This document shows, in pieces, positions 16,629 through 25,002 of a stretch of 64,000 bases of DNA (within the stretch, counting starts at the first letter, position 1; every line of letters begins with the position of its first letter). This stretch comes from a virus, in the IMG/VR virus record IMGVR_UViG_3300045747_000527, positions 124,001 to 188,000 of that record; one strand, 5' to 3'. The notes beneath the pieces were generated by a model. That model saw only the letters and a program-made list of their open reading frames with translations, had not been told where the DNA came from and made no database searches. Made by a program: the position numbers and the translations under genes.

Positions 16629-17555
16629 CTAGAAGTTTTTTAGTGCTGCAGTCTGATCACTGAAAAGAGCCTGCACCCGCTTGTCAAACCAGAAGAACTG
16701 AAGCCCAATATCCGCGAGCAGTGACATCGGGTACCGCAGAAGAATCTTGAACTTCCGCAGGAACAATTCTTTGTCGAACTCCTTGTCCTTGTTCAGGTGC
16801 GTGGGCAGCTCCACGTCATTGATCGATACGAGCCCAAGAGTCACGCCCATGAGGCTGAACTTGTCCATCAGGTAGCGATCTGTGCCAGACTCGTCGCCCA
16901 TCAAGTGCTTCACGGCCAGGTCTTCCTCGCCGTTGACGGACCTCACTACGAGGGTCAGCTTGTCCGGGATAACCGGGATAGTCTGCCGAACCTCTCCATG
17001 CACCAGGATATCCGCGATATCCAACGGCACAAGTCGGGACTCGATTGCTTTCCGCCGGGTAGGATTGTTCAACACTGACCACTGGGTGTCGTCACCGAAC
17101 AAGGTCCGCAGTTCGTCGATATTTGAGTCCGACGATTTGGCTGGGTCTGGGGCACCGGCAGACGCCTCCATTGCCGCACGAGCTTGATTCTCTTCGGCCT
17201 CAGCCCGGAACTTCGTGATGGCACTCAGGCCTTCGACGGTCTCCTGTGATAGCTGAGGACGGTACGTACCTGGCTCCGCTGGAGCAACCGGAGGGGCGTG
17301 AGGGCGCACCGGGCGTGGTGCTGGCTGCATAGGTGCCAAGCTAGGGTCGTAGCTGGGGCTCAGTGGGGAAGTGGGGTCCCCCAGAATGCGTGCCTGCTGG
17401 GACATGCTGCCTCCGCCCTCCAAAGGTTCGGCGTCCAATGGGGGCACGCGCACAGGAGGGGCGCCTCCTACTGGCCTACCCTTCGCCTTGACTGACGCCA
17501 GAACCGCACTCGGAGGGGGAGTGAATTGTGTGGTTGATCGTTTATCCATTGTCAA
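16629..17555 (-). CDS. Hypothetical phage protein, possible virion or tail-assembly factor (308 aa)
   Basis: The first ~110 residues are Pro-rich and disordered. The folded part starts near residue 140 (IDELRTLFGDDTQW) and includes PVIPDKLTLVVRSVNGEED and LPTHLNKDKEFD, ending in a helical segment. The shape resembles tail-assembly-chaperone-like proteins of large phages, but this is only an impression. Coupled to the 93-aa gene upstream by a 4-base overlap. Confidence 0.55.
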   Translation of the reverse strand: MTMDKRSTTQFTPPPSAVLASVKAKGRPVGGAPPVRVPPLDAEPLEGGGSMSQQARILGDPTSPLSPSYDPSLAPMQPAPRPVRPHAPPVAPAEPGTYRPQLSQETVEGLSAITKFRAEAEENQARAAMEASAGAPDPAKSSDSNIDELRTLFGDDTQWSVLNNPTRRKAIESRLVPLDIADILVHGEVRQTIPVIPDKLTLVVRSVNGEEDLAVKHLMGDESGTDRYLMDKFSLMGVTLGLVSINDVELPTHLNKDKEFDKELFLRKFKILLRYPMSLLADIGLQFFWFDKRVQALFSDQTAALKNF

Positions 17556-17833
17556 AATACCTTTGGGAAGCGTGGAATTGGAGCCTTCGCGGAAGGCAAT
17601 CGGGCGTCGCCACGAACAAGAAAAGCGTCCAGAATCTCGTACATAGTGGTTCTGAACACGGCACGATCAATGGACACGTTCAACCCGCGGCTCAGCAGTT
17701 GGATGTGCAAGTCATCCAGTCGGTACTTGAGCCCACGTAGATTCCACAGCTCCTCTAGCTGCTCCTCTCCTAGGAACTGCTTAGGTTCCGGGAGGACTTG
17801 ATCTGCTTCTACTGGCTGTACTGGTTCTCGCAT
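17552..17833 (-). CDS. Hypothetical protein (93 aa)
   Basis: Helical protein (GEEQLEELWNLRGLKYRLDD) with Pro-rich ends. First gene after an intergenic stretch holding a perfect CGTACGTA / TACGTACG hairpin (17880-17900), which could be a regulatory site or weak terminator. Confidence 0.6.
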   Translation of the reverse strand: MREPVQPVEADQVLPEPKQFLGEEQLEELWNLRGLKYRLDDLHIQLLSRGLNVSIDRAVFRTTMYEILDAFLVRGDARLPSAKAPIPRFPKVF

Positions 17834-17879
17834 CTGTGTATGCCCTAGAGAAAAAGATCAAATCCCTTTCTCTAAATCG

Positions 17880-17900
17880 TACGTACAGCATACGTACGCT
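17880..17900. promoter_or_regulatory. Inverted repeat CGTACGTA-CAGCA-TACGTACG
   Basis: A perfect 8-bp inverted repeat in the 77-base gap between two minus-strand genes. Just downstream on the minus strand, AGAGAAA...TTTCTCTAG can form another hairpin resembling the terminator tail. Operator or terminator; undecided. Confidence 0.45.
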
Positions 17901-17910
17901 CAGACGCGAG

Positions 17911-18321
17911 TCAAGCAATTTTCTTTTCGCGGGTGTCCAGCTGCTGGGTAAACCGCTTGTAAATACCTGGAATCGCTGCCGTCCAAGTTGCCTCGGGGAC
18001 GGGCTGATTCAGCCGCGCCAGCAGTACGGCGCTGGTGGACGTCTTGCCTTTCAGTGCTTCGCTGCGGCCGTGTATATACCGAAGGGGTCCAATCAAGGTA
18101 CCGCCGCTTCCCTCGGGCAAAAGGAGGTCTGCTTCGTCAAGCCACGTTTTGAGGGGCACACCAGTTAGGTGCCTAAACACGATCTTAGGGGCTAGCCTGA
18201 TCTGACTGAAATAGTACAGCGTCAGCACTACATCAGGCAGCCCCACCACATCGCTCATCGTCATTTCCGCGGTTAAGTCACCTGCGGCAACTGCCTCATC
18301 GTTGCAGACGATGGTAATCAT
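17911..18321 (-). CDS. Hypothetical protein (136 aa)
   Basis: ATG at 18321 overlaps the upstream stop as TAATG, so I reject the longer upstream frame. Begins MITIVCNDEAVAAGDL; mixed alpha/beta with a basic C-terminus. Unknown. Confidence 0.65.
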   Translation of the reverse strand: MITIVCNDEAVAAGDLTAEMTMSDVVGLPDVVLTLYYFSQIRLAPKIVFRHLTGVPLKTWLDEADLLLPEGSGGTLIGPLRYIHGRSEALKGKTSTSAVLLARLNQPVPEATWTAAIPGIYKRFTQQLDTREKKIA

Positions 18322-18554
18322 TACGACGGTACCTGCGTCCAGCCGGTCGGAGGAGTCGGAGCGATCTGTGGCATCTCGATGACCACCATGGTGTTCGTCC
18401 GGCGGCACCTACCACAGAACCCGTAATCTCCGCCTCCTGGGAACTGTTGCAGAATATCGCCCACCTCGTACGCCCGCCATTCCGCGCAGTCCTGAAAGCC
18501 GCAGTGGTTACACTTAATCTTTACGGGTTTGTTGTTCTTTGGCACCGTTCGCAT
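18321..18554 (-). CDS. Zinc-ribbon protein (77 aa)
   Basis: IKCNHCGFQDC and YGFCGRCRRTN form a CxxC...CxxC ribbon. Overlaps both neighbours. Small, probably a nucleic-acid-binding or regulatory protein; not assignable. Confidence 0.7.
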   Translation of the reverse strand: MRTVPKNNKPVKIKCNHCGFQDCAEWRAYEVGDILQQFPGGGDYGFCGRCRRTNTMVVIEMPQIAPTPPTGWTQVPS

Positions 18555-18825
18555 GAAGTACTCCTACCATATTCATCGCAGCCTGCAGCTCACCCATGGG
18601 CATGCCGTCTTTAGGTAACGTAGGAAGGTGCGCCTGCTTCTTAACGAGCGAGACTCGCAGAGACTCCCGGTACAGGTCCAGCACAGCGCTGACCAATCGG
18701 GCTGCCTTGTCGTACGCGTTCGTTACGATCTTGTGGCAATCCGCGCAGCAAATCACCTTTTGAAAGGCAAAGATGTCTCCCTGGGACATCAGAGCCTTAC
18801 CGCAGTTCGTACAGGTCAGCTTCAT
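18514..18825 (-). CDS. Zinc-ribbon protein (103 aa)
   Basis: Start MKLTCTNCGKAL chosen because GGAGG lies five bases upstream. Second Cys pair ICCADCHK. The remaining ~65 residues are helical. Coupled to rnhB upstream by a 4-base overlap. Confidence 0.7.
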   Translation of the reverse strand: MKLTCTNCGKALMSQGDIFAFQKVICCADCHKIVTNAYDKAARLVSAVLDLYRESLRVSLVKKQAHLPTLPKDGMPMGELQAAMNMVGVLHANGAKEQQTRKD

Positions 18826-19472
18826 AGGTTCCTCCATCTTAGCTCAAAACCGCGGTGTGCTGCCAAGGTCTCTACGTATTTCCGTCGGTGTACTCCTGGA
18901 ACCGCACCATGCTCCTCGATAGCCACTGAGTGAGCCTCTGTCCCATACCCGTGGTGCCCCTTGGGTCCGCCGAACCCGTACTCTGGGTACTTGCTATGCA
19001 GAAGTTCCATGTGCTCAAGCTGCTCGCACTTCGCCATCACCGATGCTGCAGACACAGCTGGCACCTTGCTGTCAGCCTTTACGATATACTCAGCGGTGAA
19101 CGGACGTCCTAGCCACTCACGCATATCTGCCAGTGCTGAGATTTTTCTGTTCCCGTCCACCACTACCCTGTCCACCATCTGTCTCCGCAATCCCAGGCAC
19201 GCTACGCGCATCATGCCCTCCTGCCACACCTGACCCACTCCATATTGATCTATCTCCTCTACGGAGAAATATGCGGTAGCCCAAAAAGTAGCAGACGCCA
19301 TTACCGAGACGGCTGCAGCGTACTTCTGTTCATCAGTCAACTTCTTAGAGTCTCGGACGCCATCGAGCCGAACACCTTCGGGCAAAATCGCGATACCAAA
19401 CAGAGCAGGCCCAGCCAGTGGACCCATCCCTGCTTCGTCTAGACCAGCCACCAATTTGATCTTTTCAGTCAT
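18822..19472 (-). CDS. rnhB: Ribonuclease HII
   Basis: 216 residues. Motifs of RNase HII in order: GLDEAGMGPLAG (catalytic Asp12, Glu13), RDSKKLT, VVDGNRK with the third acid, KADSKVPAVSAASVMAK, and PKGHHGYGTEAH...PGVHRR. It cleaves RNA in RNA/DNA hybrids and misincorporated ribonucleotides, here probably removing replication primers. Start MTEKIKLVAGLDE has AGAGG upstream; an upstream extension lacks support. First gene of a long minus-strand unit, divergent from the 160-aa gene. Confidence 0.92.
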   Translation of the reverse strand: MTEKIKLVAGLDEAGMGPLAGPALFGIAILPEGVRLDGVRDSKKLTDEQKYAAAVSVMASATFWATAYFSVEEIDQYGVGQVWQEGMMRVACLGLRRQMVDRVVVDGNRKISALADMREWLGRPFTAEYIVKADSKVPAVSAASVMAKCEQLEHMELLHSKYPEYGFGGPKGHHGYGTEAHSVAIEEHGAVPGVHRRKYVETLAAHRGFELRWRNL

Positions 19473-19492
19473 GCAAAATCCTCTCAATTGCA

Positions 19493-19501
19493 GGGTATAA
19501 G
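19493..19501 (+). promoter_or_regulatory. GGGTATAAG promoter
   Basis: GGGTATAAG 57 bases upstream of the 160-aa gene; TCAATT sits a few bases upstream of the core. Confidence 0.75.
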
Positions 19502-19557
19502 TCTTTTGATCAGGTCCACTACATTTCACTCAGGGACCAAAACAAACAAGGAGCACC

Positions 19558-20040
19558 ATGCCGCCCAAAATCAGCGCACACACAGGAATCGTCGTAGGGT
19601 ACACCACACGCATTTTCTCGGCAGAGAACATGGCAGTGAACCCTCTTGAAACGCGCGTACTGAAGGCACACGTAGGAGGCTACGTCCAGGTTTGGCTGAA
19701 CGGAAGCCTTGCGTTCGCCAAGTGCCACCCAAAGATCGCTCACGTGGCCCTGCCAGATCAGCGCAGGCCTACGCTGGACGAGGTGATGCACGTCATGCGC
19801 GCGATACAGAATGAGTACCCAGAGGGCTCCCGAGTCGAGCTGTCCAGGCAAAGCAGCAGGGCAAGAGACGGCCGCTACGAAGTCAGGGGTGTGATGGAGG
19901 TTAACCACACGCCCCAGGCAACTGAGGCTCAGACGCAGACACAGCAAACCGCCGTATCTACGTCTGAGCTATCGGACGGAAGTCCCTGGGCTGGGGAAGA
20001 CCACGAAGCCGTTGCTTCAGCAGAGCAGCACATCGACTAG
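19558..20040 (+). CDS. Hypothetical protein (160 aa), single-gene unit
   Basis: AAGGAG before the ATG. A beta-rich domain (HTGIVVGYTTRIFS, VGGYVQVWLNGSLAFAK) over residues 8-110 followed by a Thr/Gln-rich disordered tail. Bounded by its own promoter and terminator between two minus-strand units. No family recognised. Confidence 0.7.
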   Translation: MPPKISAHTGIVVGYTTRIFSAENMAVNPLETRVLKAHVGGYVQVWLNGSLAFAKCHPKIAHVALPDQRRPTLDEVMHVMRAIQNEYPEGSRVELSRQSSRARDGRYEVRGVMEVNHTPQATEAQTQTQQTAVSTSELSDGSPWAGEDHEAVASAEQHID

Positions 20041-20046
20041 GTTAAG

Positions 20047-20079
20047 AAAGGGCGGCGCACACCGCCCTTTCTTTCGCCT
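20047..20079 (+). terminator. Intrinsic terminator
   Basis: AAGGGCGG-CGCACA-CCGCCCTT followed by TCTTTCGCC, a variant of the conserved tail. Confidence 0.85.
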
Positions 20080-20848
20080 ATCTAGCCGCTAGGGTTACCG
20101 GAGGTCCGGTGAATACCACGCTGCTGCCTCGGCAGGCCATGCTCTTACATGCCCAGATCTTAGACACCAGGTCTCTGTGCCGAGGTCCCACTGGCGTACT
20201 GATAGTCACTCGCTTCTGCCCGGCGAGTTGAATGAAACGCAGGTTCTCCAGTTCAGTGGACTGCACACCCTGGGCATCTGCCAGCGCCTTCCACAACACC
20301 GCCACCCTTTGCGGGTAAGACCGGGGGATACCTGTGCGGAGCACCTTACCTCCCCAATTATAGTGAGCAAACCACGGGTGGTCTCTGTGCTGACAAGGGT
20401 AGCTCCGCACAGTACTGAGCTTCCGCACGGCTAGCTGAACGTTGGTCTCCGGCTTCAGCAGATCTTGGTATGTGAGCCTACCTCGGTAATTCACACACGA
20501 CCTACCATCCTTGTCCACGATACAGCGCAGCCCCATAAGACCCCCGTCCCAGGCAGCCAGTGTTCCGTTCTTGTACGTGAGTCGCTGTGCGGACTCGTTC
20601 ATGTCGGACTCGTTGATCATCAAAGACAAGATCAAGTTCCTGGAGATTCCAGTTTCTCGTTCCGCAGAGATGATGGCATTTCCTACGCGCGCGCACATCG
20701 CCTCATTCCATTTTGGGGTCTTCCACCGGATGGACTCTTTTAGCTCACACAGACTTTGAACAAAGCACTGATCTACCTTGTTCTCGGGCAGTGTGGCATT
20801 GGGCCTCGGCACTAAAGACAGTACCAAAGCGAGTAGTAAGCTGCTCAT
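20078..20848 (-). CDS. Secreted lytic transglycosylase-like muramidase
   Basis: 256 residues, start MSSLLLALVLSLVPRPNA with AAGGAG upstream; the first ~18 residues form a signal peptide or anchor. Residues ~60-190 resemble the SLT/goose-lysozyme fold: AERETGISRNLILSLMINES with a likely catalytic Glu in NES, and repeated Tyr/Gly-rich segments including WFAHYNWGG. It would cleave peptidoglycan for lysis or entry. Located next to the thymidylate kinase gene; no holin is evident beside it. Confidence 0.75.
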   Translation of the reverse strand: MSSLLLALVLSLVPRPNATLPENKVDQCFVQSLCELKESIRWKTPKWNEAMCARVGNAIISAERETGISRNLILSLMINESDMNESAQRLTYKNGTLAAWDGGLMGLRCIVDKDGRSCVNYRGRLTYQDLLKPETNVQLAVRKLSTVRSYPCQHRDHPWFAHYNWGGKVLRTGIPRSYPQRVAVLWKALADAQGVQSTELENLRFIQLAGQKRVTISTPVGPRHRDLVSKIWACKSMACRGSSVVFTGPPVTLAAR

Positions 20849-20861
20849 CTTGCGCTCCTTG

Positions 20862-21668
20862 TTAGCGTTTCTGTTTGACTCTTTCCTCGATCTGATTCCG
20901 CAGGTTCTCTGCGACATGGGGGTCCAGCTCGTCCAAGGAGCGTTCAAAGATTGGCGCTTCTCGGCGGACCGGCACGTGCTGAAGTAGTCGTACCCAGCAC
21001 AGCATCTGTTCTGTGATCTTCGTTGCCTCTTGTTCTCCGTTAATGACAATCCACAATGGCTTCGTGTAGAAAATACCACGACCATCCGCTGGAAAGCTGT
21101 GATTTTGTTCCAGCCACCAGAGATCTAAGTACCGCTGCCGAACTCGGGCCAGCTTTGGCTTATCCCGCTCATACCGATCTCTCGCCTCCGGACGCCGGCG
21201 CGTTGCCTCCTCTACAGAGACATCAATGAAGAAGTAGACGTCAGCCGCGGGCAAAGAAGAGCTGACGTTCTTCAATATGTCCTCATTGAAGCCGTCCTCC
21301 GCCCCGTAGCAAACATTAGACGGCCAGTACCTGTCCAGAATCACGATCATCTCCAGCTCATGAAGACGTCGAATTTCGGCAGCTCCTTCGTATTGGTCGA
21401 GAGTAAACAGGCCGCGCAGGGCAGTCGTGTCGTCCCGCAGGCAGTACGCATACTCGGATACCGAGCCACCATCCACGTCTGGGACCCGGCTGTACATGAC
21501 CGACTCCTTCTTCAAACAGCGCAGAATGATGTCTCCAAAAGGACCGTCGTACCTTGGGAAAGACATAACCACCGACTCCCCGGTCTCCGGAGTATTCAGT
21601 GCCTCGGCTAGTTTCAAACTCTGGGTCTTCTTGCCCGCGGCATCGGGGCCCTCGATTACAATGATCAT
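20862..21668 (-). CDS. tmk: Thymidylate kinase
   Basis: P-loop EGPDAAGKKTQ (residues 6-16), substrate motif SFPRYDGPFG, the DRYWPSNVCYG segment of TMP kinases, and a RRRPEARDRYERD lid. It phosphorylates dTMP to dTDP, supplying dTTP for phage DNA synthesis. At 268 residues it is longer than the usual ~210; the extra length is a C-terminal extension of unknown role. Adjacent to the coiled-coil gene by two bases. Confidence 0.88.
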   Translation of the reverse strand: MIIVIEGPDAAGKKTQSLKLAEALNTPETGESVVMSFPRYDGPFGDIILRCLKKESVMYSRVPDVDGGSVSEYAYCLRDDTTALRGLFTLDQYEGAAEIRRLHELEMIVILDRYWPSNVCYGAEDGFNEDILKNVSSSLPAADVYFFIDVSVEEATRRRPEARDRYERDKPKLARVRQRYLDLWWLEQNHSFPADGRGIFYTKPLWIVINGEQEATKITEQMLCWVRLLQHVPVRREAPIFERSLDELDPHVAENLRNQIEERVKQKR

Positions 21669-21670
21669 AT

Positions 21671-22147
21671 CTATCCCTCCGGTAATATCCAGCTGCTCAC
21701 GTCGGTGTTGAACATTTTGACGGCCCTCTGCAGTTCCGCCAATTCCGCTTTCTCCAGGTAAGACACGTACCGTTGGTGGTTTGCAGTTACCCTTTCTACG
21801 AAAATGGCGTGTTCCTTCTCTAGCGCAGCCATTCTAGCGGCATTATCGTTTTCGATCCGCTCAAGCTCCTTATCTGTCACCTCCCCCACGGCAATGATGT
21901 CGAAGTCTAGCCGCGTTCGTAACTCACGGATACGCGCCTCGATACTCCGGCTCATGGTTTCGATATTGCCTGTTTTGGCCGTTACTGCCGCGTCTCTGCG
22001 TTCGTTCATAACCGCTGCTGCTTTGCGAGACTGCGCGTCTCTGCGGAGCAGCGCCAAATCTAGCGACGCCCTGGTTAGGGCGTCCACTTTGCCAACCAGT
22101 GTGGTAAGGAGATCTTCACGTTGTTGCATCGGGCTCTTCTCCGTCAT
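21671..22147 (-). CDS. Coiled-coil hypothetical protein (158 aa)
   Basis: Start MTEKSPMQQREDLL, with AGGAGG nine bases upstream. Long charged helix over most of its length (ARIRELRTRLDFDII, NAARMAALEKEHAIF). No enzymatic motif. Overlaps the end of the TSCPD gene by 32 bases. Confidence 0.65.
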   Translation of the reverse strand: MTEKSPMQQREDLLTTLVGKVDALTRASLDLALLRRDAQSRKAAAVMNERRDAAVTAKTGNIETMSRSIEARIRELRTRLDFDIIAVGEVTDKELERIENDNAARMAALEKEHAIFVERVTANHQRYVSYLEKAELAELQRAVKMFNTDVSSWILPEG

Positions 22148-22691
22148 GTGCTTCTTCCTCCTGCTTTGGCAGGTAGTGTGCCCTAATCCACTTGGCAACG
22201 TAATCGATTACGCTGGTAGGCCGACGAATAGTAGATGGTCCCACCACTCCGATCTTACCGAATCTGGTGTTCTCCAGTTTGTTCACTATATGCTCTAGCG
22301 GAACGCCGTACTGCAGCGCCAACGAGAGCACGATAGAGAAAGCGTCGATCATTCCAGACGTGAAAGATCCCTGTTTCTCCACACTGAGAAAGACCTCTCC
22401 CAGTCTGCCGTCGTCGAAGTTCCCCGGCCGGATATGCAACTGAAGCTGCTCGTCCTCGCACAGCAGCGCCACCTCAGTAGAGATTCCTTTGCGGTTAATG
22501 GGCAACCTGAACCGAAGGGCATCCACGGGACCTGGATGAAAACCTTGGTTCTGGCAAGCCCTCAGCGCACTCTCCAATTCCGCCCGCGTATCGGCATACT
22601 GCTTAGCCAGCTCGGCGAACTTGCGCACGCTGGGGTTATCCAGCGCGGCAACAATACCCGGAAACATCTTTTTGATCTGCTCATTGATCAT
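22116..22691 (-). CDS. TSCPD-domain protein (ribonucleotide reductase C-terminal-like)
   Basis: 191 residues, start MINEQIKKMF with GAGGAG upstream. The segment LGEVFLSVEKQGSFTSGM, then DAFSIVLSLALQYGVPLEHI and TSVIDYVAKWI, matches the TSCPD domain at the end of B12-dependent ribonucleotide reductases. It stands alone here, without the catalytic subunit. It may bind or regulate a reductase; the window shows no other RNR gene. Confidence 0.75.
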   Translation of the reverse strand: MINEQIKKMFPGIVAALDNPSVRKFAELAKQYADTRAELESALRACQNQGFHPGPVDALRFRLPINRKGISTEVALLCEDEQLQLHIRPGNFDDGRLGEVFLSVEKQGSFTSGMIDAFSIVLSLALQYGVPLEHIVNKLENTRFGKIGVVGPSTIRRPTSVIDYVAKWIRAHYLPKQEEEAHDGEEPDATT

Positions 22692-22702
22692 TTCTATCTC
22701 CT

Positions 22703-22746
22703 CACAAAACAAAAGGGTCCCCAGCTGGTTAGGCTAGGGACCCTCT
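22703..22746 (-). terminator. Bidirectional-looking terminator after the winged-helix gene
   Basis: AGGGTCCC and GGGACCCT pair around a 15-base loop, with T-rich flanks on both sides (TTTTGTTTTG on the minus strand). It lies between the stop at 22761 and the start at 22691. Confidence 0.75.
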
Positions 22747-22760
22747 TTTAGTTACTACGA

Positions 22761-23375
22761 CTAAGCGTCCGCGACAGCGGCGTCTTCCTCGGCGGTGTCC
22801 ACCGGCATCGAATCGGAGACGCTCTTCTCCTCAGGATCATCCGGGAAATCCGGGTCGGTCTTCCTGACCTTCTTTGCCGAGTTCACCGGCTTCGCGGTCT
22901 TGGCCGGCTTCGCAGCCTTGCCTGCGCCCTTCTTGGCCGCCTTCTTGGGTGCTGCGGTCTTGGCCGCCTTCTCAGGCTTGGCCGCCTTCTTAGCCGCTGC
23001 CTTGCTGGGCGCCTTTGCCTCGCGCTGCATATCAGGGGCGGTCTCGTACTTGTCGAGACCCTTGGCGAACGCAGCACCAGTGGGGGTCAGCCGGTACTCA
23101 CCGCGCTCGCAGATCTCCACGAGACCCATCTGCCGTGGCTTACGCACGGAGTTACGAGCAATGCGGTCTGCTGTGATCTTGGAGCCGTCCTTGAACTTCG
23201 CTTTGGCGATGTCCTTCATGCTGAGCGCCGTGCGCTTGGGCAGGTCAGCTGCCAACGCCGCGATCACCTTGAGGTGATCTCTCCGCAGGGCAGACGGCTT
23301 TCGCTCACGTGCCTCCCTCTTCTTTGCGGTCTTCTCGGGGGCGCTGGTCTTCTTCGCTTTTGTCTTCTCGGCCAT
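22761..23375 (-). CDS. Winged-helix protein with histone H1-like Lys/Ala/Pro tail
   Basis: 204 residues. A basic N-terminus is followed by a winged-helix-like segment (about 28-105: LKVIAALAADLPKRTALSMK ... GEYRLTPTGAAFAKGL). Residues ~115-170 are repeated Ala/Lys motifs (KKAAKPEKAAKTAAPKKAAK) like bacterial H1-type proteins, then an acidic end. It probably binds DNA. It is divergent from the 153-aa gene across a region with a 17-bp perfect palindrome, so autoregulation is plausible. Confidence 0.75.
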   Translation of the reverse strand: MAEKTKAKKTSAPEKTAKKREARERKPSALRRDHLKVIAALAADLPKRTALSMKDIAKAKFKDGSKITADRIARNSVRKPRQMGLVEICERGEYRLTPTGAAFAKGLDKYETAPDMQREAKAPSKAAAKKAAKPEKAAKTAAPKKAAKKGAGKAAKPAKTAKPVNSAKKVRKTDPDFPDDPEEKSVSDSMPVDTAEEDAAVADA

Positions 23376-23426
23376 TGGTATCCTCCAGGGTTCTTTGATC
23401 TAACCGATCTGCCGTAGATTGCGCGA

Positions 23427-23443
23427 TGACAGATTATCTGTCA
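23427..23443. promoter_or_regulatory. 17-bp palindromic operator TGACAGAT-T-ATCTGTCA
   Basis: Perfect inverted repeat between divergent genes. On the minus strand it overlaps a TTGACA hexamer with CAATCT 17 bases later, so a bound dimer would block that sigma-70-like promoter. Confidence 0.65.
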
Positions 23444-23493
23444 AGGGCTTTCTGGATAATTGTATCCGCTAGGTATCGGCTAGAGACATTTCT

Positions 23494-23502
23494 CTCATAC
23501 CC
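23494..23502 (-). promoter_or_regulatory. Variant promoter GGGTATGAG (minus)
   Basis: GGGGTATGAGAGA on the minus strand, facing the winged-helix gene. The same A-to-G variant is found on the plus strand 28 bases away. Confidence 0.45.
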
Positions 23503-23529
23503 CGGAGATCGTAAATTTTTCACTTTACT

Positions 23530-23538
23530 GGGTATGAG
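23530..23538 (+). promoter_or_regulatory. Variant promoter GGGTATGAG (plus)
   Basis: GGGTATGAGAAG 28 bases upstream of the 153-aa gene, preceded by AAATTTTTCA, which also precedes the promoter at 45238. Confidence 0.5.
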
Positions 23539-23566
23539 AAGCCTGACCATTATCTAAGGAGTCCCA

Positions 23567-24028
23567 ATGATCCAGTGCGCTATCACCCTCTTAGATCTGC
23601 CACCACCAGGAGCCTGGCGATACGACCAATTCGCTGACTGGCTTCACCCGCTGAACGGTCCCCTACCAGACCTGTACTGCGCCGCAGATAGCCCGACAGA
23701 TCACTACGTAGTGGCCCTGTGGCTCTGCTACGACAGAAAGAGTAAAGTCAGCCACTGCATCACAGTACTGGAGTGTCCAGAAAAGCCCACAGGCCGTGGA
23801 TCAATTCTCTGGTCCGCCAGATGGGCGTGCACGTCCAACAAATCTCTCCTCAACCCCAAAACCCAACAACTGGTCTCCCGCTCCCTGTACTCTTACGAGT
23901 CCCCAGAACGATTCTTGGCTGACTTCATTCCAGCCGTGATATTGGATGCCGAGACTTACCCACTGGGTAGCCCGGTGTCGGGCAGAAGTTTGATCATTCG
24001 GAATGGCCAATTCACCAAAAGTACGTAG
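23567..24028 (+). CDS. Hypothetical protein (153 aa)
   Basis: TAAGGAG upstream of the ATG. Mixed alpha/beta, Trp-rich N-terminus (PPPGAWRYDQFADWLHP). No motif recognised. First gene of a unit with the ParB-like gene, 8 bases apart. Confidence 0.65.
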   Translation: MIQCAITLLDLPPPGAWRYDQFADWLHPLNGPLPDLYCAADSPTDHYVVALWLCYDRKSKVSHCITVLECPEKPTGRGSILWSARWACTSNKSLLNPKTQQLVSRSLYSYESPERFLADFIPAVILDAETYPLGSPVSGRSLIIRNGQFTKST

Positions 24029-24036
24029 GAGGTTCC

Positions 24037-25002
24037 ATGGTAATCAAGCGCGAAACAAAAGAAATCCCCCTCAGCAAGATCACTATCTCTCCGCTGCACT
24101 TCGAACGAGAGCACACGGCGGAACAGGTAGCAAAGATGGTCGAGAGTATCCAAGACGCGGGCGGTGTCATCAACATGCCCACCGTGCGGAAGAGCGGCAA
24201 GGTGTATGAGCTACTCGCAGGTAAACGCCGCCTCACCGCCATGAAGATTCTCCACTTCAGGCAGGCGCGCTTCGACGTGGTCACCTGTGACGACAACACT
24301 GCCGAGATGCTGTCCATCAAGGAGAACCTGGACGGAACTGACCCTCTGTCTCCCACGGATAAGATACGAGCAGTAGAGAGGGCCATGGTCATCGCACGAG
24401 ATCGCATTACCGCCCGCCCTGACCGACCTGACCCCGCCCGCCTCAAGAACAAGAAAACAAAGGTCAGGTCTGACCCAGACCCCGAAGATCATGATGACGA
24501 GGAAACGGACAGCGGCGTAACTGAGATGCAGGTACGAGAGGCGGCTGCCAAAGACCTGGGCGTCAGCCCCACCACCGTGAACCAAACCCTCAAATTGAAA
24601 AACCTGGTCCCCGCGGCCCTACGTGCCTACGAGAAGAAGAGGATCTCTAAGCAACAAGCAGTCATGCTCTCCGGCCTGTCCCCGTCAGAGCAGCACAAGA
24701 AGCTTCCCAAAATACTACGGGAATCTCAGAGAGAAACCTCTAACCGAGAATCACTGGAGAAGCTGAGCAAAGATCCTGACTACAAAGTCTCCATGCGGGA
24801 GGTGGGCAAGCTCGGCAACCACTGTGACGCTGCTCGGTTGATAGCAGAGGCACTGGACAAGACAATGTCTGCTGAAGTGGCGGCAGACATTGAGGAAGAG
24901 TTCATGTCGTCGCTGGATCAAACTATCGTGGTACTGGAGCGCCTACGACAGAACATCAAGACCATGGCGGACTGGGCAGGGAGTGCGAAGGACGACAAGT
25001 AA
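24037..25002 (+). CDS. ParB-like protein
   Basis: 321 residues. N-terminal ParB/Srx-type domain: KEIPLSKITISPLHFER, an ELLAGKRRLTAMKIL motif (residues ~59-73) and IKENLDG. A central acidic linker is followed by an HTH (LGVSPTTVNQTLKLKNL, about 186-202) and KRISKQQAVMLSGL. ParB proteins bind centromere sites and hydrolyse CTP. No ParA is adjacent, so it may be a transcription or DNA-organisation factor rather than a partition system. Confidence 0.82.
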   Translation: MVIKRETKEIPLSKITISPLHFEREHTAEQVAKMVESIQDAGGVINMPTVRKSGKVYELLAGKRRLTAMKILHFRQARFDVVTCDDNTAEMLSIKENLDGTDPLSPTDKIRAVERAMVIARDRITARPDRPDPARLKNKKTKVRSDPDPEDHDDEETDSGVTEMQVREAAAKDLGVSPTTVNQTLKLKNLVPAALRAYEKKRISKQQAVMLSGLSPSEQHKKLPKILRESQRETSNRESLEKLSKDPDYKVSMREVGKLGNHCDAARLIAEALDKTMSAEVAADIEEEFMSSLDQTIVVLERLRQNIKTMADWAGSAKDDK

